This document shows positions 1 through 6,614 of a stretch of 10,648 nucleotides of DNA, one piece after another; the first letter of the stretch is position 1, and every line of letters begins with the position of its first letter. This stretch comes from Pelagophyceae sp. CCMP2097. Its lineage: Eukaryota; Sar; Pelagophyceae. A model generated the notes under the pieces. That model was not told the DNA's origin. It did no database searches and was given only the letters and a program-made list of their open reading frames with translations. The translations under genes were made by a program, and so were the position numbers. Where the stretch lies: the NCBI GenBank assembly GCA_026770575.1, contig MU657296.1:1-10648 (forward strand). The letters run 5' to 3'.

Positions 1-275
1 GCGCGGGTCGGCTTGATCCTCCAACAGCAAGAGATGCTGTTGCGAGGTTCAGGAGAAGAAGAACGTTGCGTCCTCGTCAACGCACTTGCCCATTGGATTT
101 GATGGGAAAGTCAGTTCCCCTTTGGGGAGTTGGGAATTCCTGGAATTTTTCAGAACGCTGGAAAATCGGTCCTAGTTTCGCAAGGTGGCTTCTCTCAGTC
201 GCGACCGAGCGATCCAGAAGGTCTTCACAAGCGCTCGAGGACGCGCGGGTCGGGACGGGCCGCGACAAGTGCAGA
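1..275. other. Upstream region of the T1/kelch gene
   Basis: No gene can be supported here. Frame 1 is open from the window edge to a TGA at 100-102, giving 33 residues that contain a QQQ run and an EEE run. This could be the end of an exon lying mostly outside the window, but it is too short to assign. An 8-bp perfect inverted repeat, CAACAGCA at 22-29 and TGCTGTTG at 35-42, falls inside that open stretch. The 170 bases before the ATG at 276 must hold the promoter and 5' UTR, but I see no TATA box or clear initiator. Confidence 0.4.
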
Positions 276-1337
276 ATGGCGGCCCGCTCCTCGCTTTCCC
301 CCGCCGCGCTCGCGGCTGTGCGCCTAACCCACGCGGCGCACGCCACCGCGATCGACGCCCTCGAGCGGGCCTTCGATGCCGACATGGTACGCACAACCGG
401 CATGCGGGCTGCCTCTCGATCGCACCTCCTAGGCCCTGCTCGCAAAGGACCGGCGCGCGCTCGAGTTCGACCGCGCCGCCTTTGTGCGAAAAACGGACGA
501 GAAGCTCGCGCGCGACGAGGAGGAGCAGGCGCGCACGAGAGCTTCGATGCCGCCGCCCGACGAGCTGGTCAAGCTCAACGTGGGCGGCGCGCGCTTCGAG
601 ACGTCGCGGGCCACACTGACCAAGGTCGAGGACTCGATGCTCGGCCGCATGTTCGGCCGCTGCGACACGATGCTGCAGTCCGATCCTGAGGACGGGTCCA
701 TCTTCATCGACCGCGAAGGCGAGCGCTTCGGCATGCTCCTCGACTTTCTCCGCGGCGACCCTCCAGACGGCCCGCTTATCCGGAGGGCGATCCGCGCATT
801 ACCAAAGGCCGCGCAGGAAGCGATGATCCAGGAGCTGGATTACTTCGGCCTCGAGGCTGCCGTGTTCGGCGAGCGGGCGTGGACCGACGCAACGTTCCGG
901 CCGGGGCCGGAGACGAATTCAGGACGTGTGGATCTTGCGGCCGTGTTTGCCAGTGGTCCATTTTTAACTGCGACGGAGGTATTACACCTCTCGACGCTTA
1001 CGCTCACGCCGGGACCGGCATTGCGAGTGGCAAGATATTATTATACCGCCGTCGCGCTCGACGCTCGCAGGATCCTCGTCGTCGGGGGTAACGACGGCGT
1101 GTCTCGATTGTCGAGCACCGAGAGCCTGGACACGATGGTCTTTACGCCGGAGCCCACATGGCCACTACGCGCAGCGCACGCACGGCCGTCGCGCTCGACG
1201 AGGACCGCACCATGGTGGCCGGTGGCAGATCAGATTCAGGACCTGTAAATACGACGGAGATCCTCGACATCGGAAGACAAGCGGTCCAAAACGACTTTTC
1301 GACGACCAAAGTGCTCGCCGCCGCCTGCTCAGCATAA
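276..1337 (+). pseudogene. KCTD-type T1 (BTB) domain plus kelch repeats, frameshifted
   Basis: Exon 1 is 276-386 (37 codons from ATG). A 46-nt intron at 387-432 runs from GTACGC to CCTAG, and exon 2 starts at 433 in phase 0. Splicing joins a charged helical N-terminus to a T1/BTB_2 domain at about residues 82-175, with VKLNVGGARFETS, then FIDREGERF and LLDFLRG, then ELDYFGLE. T1 domains tetramerise, and KCTD proteins often serve as cullin-3 adaptors. Kelch motifs follow, including TAVALDARRILVVGGNDG. After about base 1157 the next blade (TAVALDEDRTMVAGG) continues in a different frame, to TAA at 1335-1337. The shift matches one missing base near 1153-1160. Without it, the frame ends at 1248. 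Only two or three blades remain, short of a full propeller. The cause may be real decay or a consensus error. The domain call is firm; the substrate is unknown. Confidence 0.75.
387..432 (+). other. 46-nt spliceosomal intron in the T1/kelch gene
   Basis: The donor is GTACGC after an ATG codon and the acceptor is CTCCTAG. Removing 46 nt moves the reading from frame 3 to frame 1 and joins a helix ending in FDADM to one starting ALLAKDRRALEF. The coding signal resumes at once on both sides, which supports the call. It is the shortest intron in the window. Confidence 0.75.
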
Positions 1338-1442
1338 CTCGCAGAAGGAACACCACGGGAGTGCGGGTGCGCACAGGGTCCACTGGGGAGGGTCCTCGAG
1401 ACGGCCGCCTTTGGAGATTCACGTCTCGAAATTAAAGGAGAT
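1338..1442. other. Short convergent intergenic spacer
   Basis: This 105-bp spacer separates the 3' ends of the T1/kelch gene and the histidine methyltransferase gene. It must hold both 3' UTRs. I see no AATAAA signal. ATTAAA occurs on the plus strand at 1431-1436, in the first copy of the 24-bp tandem repeat. Confidence 0.4.
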
Positions 1443-1465
1443 TCACGTCTCGAAATTAAAGGAGA
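1413..1465. repeat. 24-bp tandem duplication at the methyltransferase stop codon
   Basis: The unit GGAGATTCACGTCTCGAAAT plus TAAA occurs at 1413-1436 and again, identically, at 1437-1460, followed by a partial GGAGA. The second copy contains the last codons and the TGA stop (1443-1445, minus strand) of the methyltransferase gene. The first copy lies just beyond the stop, so the duplication repeats the end of the coding region into the 3' UTR. Confidence 0.9.
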
Positions 1466-2964
1466 AACCGCCGCCGGTTGGCGCGGCGGCCTGCGCAACG
1501 GCGGCGCACGCCTCGGCGCCTTCGTGTCGCCACGTCACGCGGAGGATGTCGCGGACGTTGGATCGGCCGTCTTCGACCGAGTGCACACACTCTGCGCACA
1601 GCGCCGCGGGCAGTGCCTGCGAGCAAAACGCTGCGGCGGCGCGCCTCCCTCGCAATGGGACCGCCCGGCATTTCCGCGTCGACTCGCCTGTGTGAACGCG
1701 AGCGTGCCGCCGCCGCAGCCAAAGTAGTAGCGCTTCGTCGCGATGAAGCCCACCTTACGAAGTCCACCTTGACGCCGCATTTTTTGGGCGGGGCAAGGCG
1801 TGCAATAAACGTACGCCCTTCGGCCTCGAAAGGTGCGCCTCGAGCATGCGCCCGAGCGATGCTGCAAGGTCGGTGCGGTACACCGTCTCCGCGGAGACGA
1901 CGGCGTCGTAGCGGCCCGCGTCGTCACCGGCGCCGTCGTCGTCTTCTTGGAGCAACCTCGATGCAACCATGGCAGAGCAACTTCGATGCAAATATCGCAG
2001 ACGTGCCCTCCCCATAGGCGCACGCACGGCGTGACGTCGTGCCAGTCGCCGGCGTAGAACGCGGCACGGTCGCCCGTCTTTTCGCCGTTTTCGCCGTTGA
2101 GTGCCACGAGCTTGGCCGTCTTGTCTCTCAAAACGTCCAGATTCAGATCCAAAAAAGAGAGGTGCGCCGCGCCGCGCCGCAGCGCCCAGAGGCCCGGCAG
2201 GCCCAGGCCGCACCCGAGCTCCAAGACGCGCCGGCGGCCGCCTATTTCCAAAGCGCGGTCCGATGCAAAAGCGCGGTCCGATGCCCAAAGAGGCCCTCAA
2301 AAGGACCACAGGTCCAGACCAAGCAGCGCCCGTCGGGATCCGTCCGTAGCATGGAGACCGTCCCAGGGCCATCTCAGCATCGTCTAGGGACCGTCTCAAG
2401 GCCGTCTTAGAGGCCGTCTAGGGACCGTCCAAGGGACCGTCCAAGGGACCGTCCAAGGGTCTGTGTAGGGACCGTCGAGGGTCTATATAGGGACCGTCTA
2501 GGGTCTGTCTAGGTTCTGTATAGGGACGGTAAAGGGACCGTCGACCGAATTCGAACGGCGGTCCCGTCCACGCGCGTCAAAGGTGCAGCCCCGTCTCCCC
2601 GCGTACGCACTCGAGATGGCGGGCAAGCCAAACTCTTCGAGGTGCCCGACGAGGTCGAAGCAGCACTCCCACGCCTCGTGGCCGCCCTCGTACACCGCCG
2701 GCCTGCAAAGGCGCGCCGTAGGCAAACGGGCGCGATGCCGCAAAGGCGGCCGGGTACGCACTCGACGAGCGCGGCGTCGCTTTCGTCGAGGACATCGGCG
2801 GGCACCAAGAAACGCACGCCCGCAACGGTCAGCGTCGTCGGCGCTACGCGGCGCGGCGGTGCGCGGGGCGCCGGGCGCCGGGCGGCGGGCCCCCGAGGAC
2901 GCGGCGTCGCACTCGCGGGCGTCGCGCCGTCGTCCGCGCCGGCGGCGGCCGGGAAGAAGCGCAT
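1443..2964 (-). CDS. METTL18/HPM1-like protein-histidine N-methyltransferase, six exons
   Basis: Exons on the minus strand: 2964-2762, 2702-2611, 2295-2028, 1956-1815, 1753-1688 and 1616-1443. They join to 945 nt, 314 residues plus stop. Introns are 59, 315, 71, 61 and 71 nt. Donors are GTGCGT three times, GTACGT once and GCGAGT once (a GC-AG intron). Family marks in order: VYEGGHEAWECCFDLV (about residues 71-86), SAM motif I VLELGCGLGLPG (122-133), the acidic FLDLN loop (146-150), SAETVY (209-214) and YYFGCGGG (244-251), which points to METTL18 rather than METTL21. Human METTL18 (372 aa) and yeast Hpm1 methylate a histidine of ribosomal protein uL3 (RPL3), affecting 60S biogenesis and translation. 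The start is the ATG at 2964, but the frame stays open upstream to at least 3110, so an earlier start or another 5' exon is possible. Confidence 0.85.
1617..1687 (-). other. Probable GC-AG intron of the METTL18-like gene
   Basis: The donor is CAG|GCGAGT and the acceptor is TTGCTCGCAG. Removing 71 nt joins the end of the YYFGCGGG strand (…TLAFTQ) to ALPAALCAECVHSVEDGRS and then NVRDILRVTW, as expected for the family's last strands. A GT alternative starting at 1684 (GTCGAC) could pair with another acceptor at GCGCAG, but that donor is much poorer. The GC donor otherwise matches the consensus, as known GC-AG introns do. Confidence 0.6.
1951..1991. repeat. 25-bp-spaced near repeat at an intron 3' end
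   Basis: AGCAACCTCGATGCAA at 1951-1966 and AGCAACTTCGATGCAA at 1976-1991 differ by one base. On the minus strand the copies span the 3' part of intron 3 and the splice acceptor at 1957. Copy 1 has CGAG|G at the splice site and copy 2 has CGAAG, so the second copy lacks the AG at the equivalent position. Confidence 0.8.
2251..2286. repeat. 18-bp in-frame tandem duplication in the METTL18-like exon 3
   Basis: AAGCGCGGTCCGATGCAA (2251-2268) is followed by AAGCGCGGTCCGATGCCC (2269-2286). On the coding strand this gives two six-residue copies, ASDRAF and ASDRAL, just upstream of the SAM-binding motif I. The length is a multiple of three, so the frame is kept. It lies ten bases into exon 3. Confidence 0.85.
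2340..2545. repeat. GGGACCGTC minisatellite inside intron 2 of the METTL18-like gene
   Basis: About fifteen imperfect copies of a 9-14 bp unit occur here, with core GGGACCGTC and variants GGCCGTC, GGTCTGT and GGTCTATATA. The cleanest run is three successive 12-bp units GGACCGTCCAAG at about 2424-2459. On the transcribed minus strand the core reads GACGGTCCC. The array lies wholly inside the 315-nt intron (2610-2296), which is four to five times longer than the other introns of this gene. Confidence 0.85.
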
Positions 2965-3507
2965 GGCCGGACGGCGAGCCGCGTCGCAAGAGGGCGTGCG
3001 CCGTCGCTCGAGCGCCGCCCTGGGTGCAAACCTCGTGTCAAACTCCGCGATAAGCTCCTTTTTTGTTCCGGGCCGGGGGAAACCCGTTTGAACGCCGTCT
3101 GTTCGGGCATCTAGATATCTGTTCGCACGAGCGTTTCAGACGTCTTTGTTCTGATGAATCTTACGAGTTGGACCCGCCGTCTAGAGAGCCCCCCGCGTCT
3201 GGGAGCGGAGGCAGAGTATTCGAATGGGTAGTTATGAGAGTATAGTAGGAATTCCTAGTAGTTAGCCTGAGATGGACGTGGGATCCCCCGGTCAGATTCA
3301 AACCTGAGTAGCGTCAAGCGAGGACAGGGTGGCGTCGCCGGGCGCGCGCCGTGCCGATTTTACACAGGATCGGTGGCGAGCACGTAGCCCCGCGGGGCCG
3401 TAAAGTGCGCGCGCGACGCGTACAAGCGGGCCGGCGGTGGCCGGTGGGGAGGCCGGTGGGGAGATTGCCGGTGGGACAGGGGTTGGCAGCGGGTTGGTGT
3501 GTGTGGA
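2965..3507. other. Gene-free stretch between two minus-strand genes
   Basis: I see no gene that I can support. The minus frame of the methyltransferase exon 1 stays open through at least 3110 without another ATG. GATTCAAACC at about 3295-3304 resembles a polymerase III B box, but no cloverleaf fits around it. A 12-bp tandem GGCCGGTGGGGA lies at 3439-3463. Confidence 0.4.
3439..3476. repeat. GGCCGGTGGGGAG tandem repeat, locus 1
   Basis: GGCCGGTGGGGAG occurs at 3439-3451 and again at 3451-3463, a 12-bp period, followed by a decayed TTGCCGGTGGGAC. The same 13-mer recurs twice at 8567-8618, more than 5 kb away, in another gene-free stretch. Confidence 0.85.
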
Positions 3508-3831
3508 TCAGTTGCAGCTCTTGCGCTCGTCGGGGTCGTCGTCATCGTAGTTGGCGCTCTCGGCGGTCCAGCTGTTCCGCTCGACGCTCCAGCCGCGCAT
3601 CATCTGGCCGCCGTAGAACTTCGTGTCGTGCGGCGAGACACTGCTTCGCTTGGTCGCGTTCATCTCCGGGGCGACCTTCAGGCCGCGCGCCTTCCACTCG
3701 CACCTCTTGATCTCGGCGACTCCTTCCATTAAAAACGCCACGACCGGGCTAAACAAGTCCTGCTCCGTCGATCGCTCCGACGACGCGGAGGAGGATGACG
3801 ATACCGAGTCGCTGCGCTCCAGGAAGTTCAT
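3508..3831 (-). CDS. Acidic 107-aa orphan protein
   Basis: I do not recognise this protein. It is a complete frame from ATG (3831) to TGA (3508), with codon third positions strongly G/C-ending, as in the recognised genes. In order it has a Ser-rich segment (SVSSSSSASSERSTEQ), a central part with FLMEGVAEIKRCEWKARG, then SPHDTKFYGGQMMRGW, and an acidic tail YDDDDPDERKSCN. There is no signal peptide or membrane segment. An in-frame TAG two codons before the ATG fixes the start. Just upstream the minus strand has a pyrimidine-rich run ending in CTCGCAG, so a 5' UTR intron may end there. The opposite strand is also open (3623-3889) but has poorer composition. Confidence 0.55.
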   Translation of the reverse strand: MNFLERSDSVSSSSSASSERSTEQDLFSPVVAFLMEGVAEIKRCEWKARGLKVAPEMNATKRSSVSPHDTKFYGGQMMRGWSVERNSWTAESANYDDDDPDERKSCN

Positions 3832-4479
3832 CGTCTACTGCGAGGTGTGCGAGGGAGGGAGGCTGAAAAGCTGTTCCTTCGATCGATGAATCTTAAGCTT
3901 GGCCAGGAATGCTGTTCAAACCGAAGATTCGCTTTACATTGTAGAACCTTTTGGTTGATGCGGTCCGTGCGGCACGGCGAACTTCAACGTGTCATCTGAC
4001 GCCAGTACGGCTGCGGGGATCCGACGCCATTCCGACGCCACGCCTCGTTGACCACCCGAAGACGCGGCGCTTCGAAGAGTGGTCTTTGCGGACTCGCCAG
4101 AAGTGTTCCGGGCCACGTTTCCGAGGCGTCGGCGCTCAAGGTCGCCCCCCGTCGGTGGCTCCCCGAGCAGGGCCGCGACCAAAGCTAAGTCTTTGATTCT
4201 CCTCGCTCGCTACGAGTCGCTAGCAATGTCGACAGTTTCGAGTGACAACTGTCACTCACTATAGAAAGCAAAGTGGGTTATTCGCAACGTGTCGACAGTC
4301 CACCGGGCTCGTTCCCCGACCCGTGTCGCGGCGCGCATCGGAGAAGGCTCGTCCGAGGCGCGCAAAGGGCGGCAGCCGGACCGCTCGTGGCTACCGCTCC
4401 TCCTCGGCAGAGCGGCCGCGCGTCGGTTCGACGCGTCTCCCTCTCGAGCGCGCTTCGCGCACGGCCTTTTGCAAAATGA
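3832..4479. other. Gene-free stretch with inverted repeats
   Basis: Open frames on both strands lack domain signals and the strong third-position G/C bias. The minus frame 4182-3934 is the most protein-like, but I cannot support it. Two copies of the palindrome TGTCGACA occur near 4228-4235 and 4290-4297. A perfect 8-bp inverted repeat, GAGTGACA-AC-TGTCACTC, lies at 4240-4257. The region must hold the 5' flank of the orphan and the 3' UTR of the gene ending at 4480. Confidence 0.4.
4240..4257. repeat. Perfect 8-bp inverted repeat with 2-bp centre
   Basis: GAGTGACA (4240-4247) and TGTCACTC (4250-4257) are exact reverse complements around AC. The size and symmetry resemble a dimeric DNA-binding site. 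No adjacent gene start explains it. Confidence 0.6.
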
Positions 4480-4785
4480 TTACGTCGGTACGACACTGGA
4501 AACGACTTGGTGCGACTCTGCGAAGGCTTGGACTGCGAGCGCAATGCCGGCAAACGCCAACGGCGGGGCCAGCACTTTGACGCCGACGTTTTCGATGTCG
4601 CCCAGCTGGGCCTGCTTGGCGCGCATAGCGTCGGTGTCGATATCCGCGTTCATCATCTTGGCGAGTTCCTGAAGCTCCTCCTTGGTCTTGCGCGCTTCGA
4701 GCGTCGTCCGCGCCCGCGAAACGCGCGACGGCGCCAGAGCTGCGGCACCGCACAGCAAGGCGAAGCAGACGGCGAAGCGCAGCAT
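4480..4785 (-). CDS. Small probable plastid-targeted one-pass membrane protein, 101 aa
   Basis: This is a single-exon frame from ATG (4785) to TAA (4480). Residues 1-18 form a signal peptide (MLRFAVCFALLCGAAALA) with a likely cleavage before PSRVSRARTT. The following basic, hydroxyl-rich segment fits a bipartite plastid leader of algae with secondary plastids. The usual phenylalanine at +1 is replaced by proline, so targeting is inferred. An amphipathic helix follows (TKEELQELAKMMNADIDTD), then one hydrophobic span at about residues 71-89 (VLAPPLAFAGIALAVQAFA) and a short polar tail. The layout suggests a small thylakoid or envelope subunit, but I cannot name a family. The frame is open upstream to 5049, yet that part has no sensible composition. 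The gene is divergent from the DnaJ gene, with 132 bp between start codons. Confidence 0.65.
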   Translation of the reverse strand: MLRFAVCFALLCGAAALAPSRVSRARTTLEARKTKEELQELAKMMNADIDTDAMRAKQAQLGDIENVGVKVLAPPLAFAGIALAVQAFAESHQVVSSVVPT

Positions 4786-4917
4786 CGCGACGAAAGGGCA
4801 AAGTCGGGCGCGCCGGGAGGAGCGCTGCCGAGCGCGTTTTGAGGTTGAAGTCGCCGAAAACGATTTCACTTTCCAGTGGAAAAATTGAAATCGCCGAGTA
4901 GCAGCGAGGGTGCCACG
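4786..4917. promoter_or_regulatory. Bidirectional promoter region with nested inverted repeat
   Basis: These 132 bp separate the divergent start codons of the plastid-type gene and the DNAJC25-like gene. A nested palindrome lies at 4861-4893: outer arms CGATTTCA and TGAAATCG, inner arms TTTCCA and TGGAAA around one G. A 13-bp direct repeat with one mismatch is TTGAAGTCGCCGA at 4845-4857 and TTGAAATCGCCGA at 4885-4897, 40 bp apart. That both genes are driven from here is inferred from geometry. Confidence 0.55.
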
Positions 4918-6218
4918 ATGCGGTCCGTCGTTGCTGCATTTTCGTTGGCCCTGGCGGCCCAGTGCGCCACCGCGGCCAACGTCCGCTTCGCCGACAAGTG
5001 GAGTGCGTCGACCCTTCTTCTTGGCAAACCGGAAGCCGTATAGATGCAAGTGCCTCGATGCTCCCTCCCTTTCACAGAGATCTTCTGCGGCGAACCCGAC
5101 TGCTACGACGAGCTCAGCCTGCTGCAGAACGCGACCAAGGCGCAGATCCGCAAGGTGCGCTGACAGAAAATCGTGCCTTGACGAGCCGGACGCGTTGACG
5201 TCTCGTCATCATCTCTTGAAAAAACGCAAACAGGAGTACCGCAAGCTGTCGATGCAGTTCCACCCGGACAAGAACATCGGCGACGAGGCGGCAGCGGTGC
5301 GTAAAAAAAGGCTGCGAGCGTGGGGTTGCCGACGCATCCCGCTTCACCAATTCACTGTCTCTCCCGCAGGCGCGTTTCAAGCGCATCGCGCGCGCCAACG
5401 AGGTCCTCACCTCGGACGAGGACCGCAAGAAGTTGGACTACTACATTGAGAACCCGTCTGAGTACTGGTGAGGCTTTGCGCGGCTCCGTCGCGGCACCGT
5501 CTGCCCGCTCCATCTGCTTTATAGGTCGCTCTACGGCAACTTTGTCGAGTTTTCGTACGCCCCGAAGACTTCCATGCCGACGGTGCTCCTCGTGATTCTG
5601 GTCTTCATCTCGCTGCTGCTGCCGACGCTGCAGTACTCGAAGTATATCGAGTATGTAAAGGGCGTCCAAAAGGCCGCCTTGAGCAAGGCCTCCGAGCGCG
5701 ACGGCGGCACGCCTGAGTCGATGGACGTGCGCCGGCGCGCGGAAGCCATCGTCGCGAAAGACTTGAAGGCCAAGCAGGATGCGTCGACGTCCGGAAAGAC
5801 GTTTAAGTTGACCTCCAAGCAGGAGAAGGACGCTTTAGAGGCGGCCATCAACCGCATCTGCGCGAGTTTAGAGGTCGCCAACCCGAACTTCCGCAAGCCG
5901 GAACTGAAGGACTTGTTCCTGTACAAGGTCGTCTCCTTTCCCTTTACGTCCGGCGGCGCCGTGCTGGACCGCGGCAAGGTCGAGATGAAGCTCTTGCAGG
6001 GCGCCGAGCTCACGGAGACGGAGCAGCAGGAGGTGTTGGAGCGCCTCGTCGGCGGCGCCGACGCGTGGGAGGCTCTAGACGACGCTGAGCAGGACCAACT
6101 CTTCGCCGGCGAGTGCTGGAAATCTGCTAAGTTCGCGGCCTGGACGGCGGCGCGCGCCAAGCCCGCGGGCCTCTCGATCAAGTCGAAGAAGGAGCTCCGG
6201 CAACGAAAACAGAACTAG
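4918..6218 (+). CDS. DNAJC25-like ER membrane J-domain co-chaperone, five exons
   Basis: Exons are 4918-5002, 5078-5154, 5234-5296, 5370-5467 and 5525-6218, joining to 1017 nt (338 residues). Introns are 75, 79, 73 and 57 nt, with donors GTGCGT, GTGCGC, GTGCGT and GTGAGG and acceptors TTTCACAG, CAAACAG, CCCGCAG and TTTATAG. A signal peptide covers about residues 1-20 (MRSVVAAFSLALAAQCATAA). The J domain follows, with CGEPDCYDELSL, the catalytic HPD at 64-66 (FHPDKN), and NEVLTSDEDRKKLDYY. Next comes the family-typical ENPSEYW, one membrane span at about 127-143, and a charged cytosolic-type tail ending KKELRQRKQN. Human DNAJC25 is 360 aa with the same order. J-proteins stimulate Hsp70 ATPase; here the J domain would face the ER lumen and work with BiP. 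The stop is TAG at 6216-6218. Confidence 0.9.
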
Positions 6219-6614
6219 GCCACCGAAGAGCGTGTCCGAGGAATAGGCGCCGGACGCGCCAAGGCGACGGCGACCGCGACCGCGCTTTCCCGAGGACGCG
6301 CGGCTCCCGAGGACGCAGCCGCGCGGGCGCTCCGTCCTTTTGTAGCGAGAAGACCGATGGCCCGACCGGGGCCACTCGACGCCACACCGCAGCACGCTGG
6401 CTGCCGCTGTGACCCGCCGGGTATTCCATCGATGCTAACATTTATCGGACTCGAGAAGACGCCGCCCGGGTCGGACGCATTGGTTCCCATGGCCGTCGGT
6501 GTTGGGGCCGAAGGGACCTACCCCGAGAGCGCGGCCGCGCCGACTCTCAGGCTGAGCCCATTTCATCGCTTGTTTGGGCGACTGGTCCCAGCTGCCAGAC
6601 TTCCAGCTCTCGCC
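6219..6614. other. Spacer between the DNAJC25-like and WDR18-like genes
   Basis: No gene is supported. The plus frame entering from 6357 runs into the WDR18-like ATG at 6615, but its composition before that point is not protein-like. The spacer must hold the DnaJ 3' UTR and the WDR18 promoter. I see no TATA box or repeat. Confidence 0.4.

Noticed and set aside
66..689. 207-codon plus-strand frame at the left end
   Set aside because: Only its part from 276 to 386 is coding (exon 1). The rest is upstream DNA, the intron and a wrong frame of the T1 domain.
1535..2251. A single long minus frame as the whole methyltransferase
   Set aside because: It contains motif I and YYFGCGGG but reads through two introns and misses SAETVY and the real C-terminus, which lie in other frames.
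3063..3245. 60-codon plus-strand frame after the methyltransferase start
   Set aside because: It has no ATG, no domain and no codon bias.
3255..3310. Possible tRNA or SINE: GATTCAAACC fits the polymerase III B box, and TAGCCTGAGATGG is loosely A-box-like
   Set aside because: The spacing is too short, the T-stem pairs poorly, and no acceptor or anticodon stem can be drawn.
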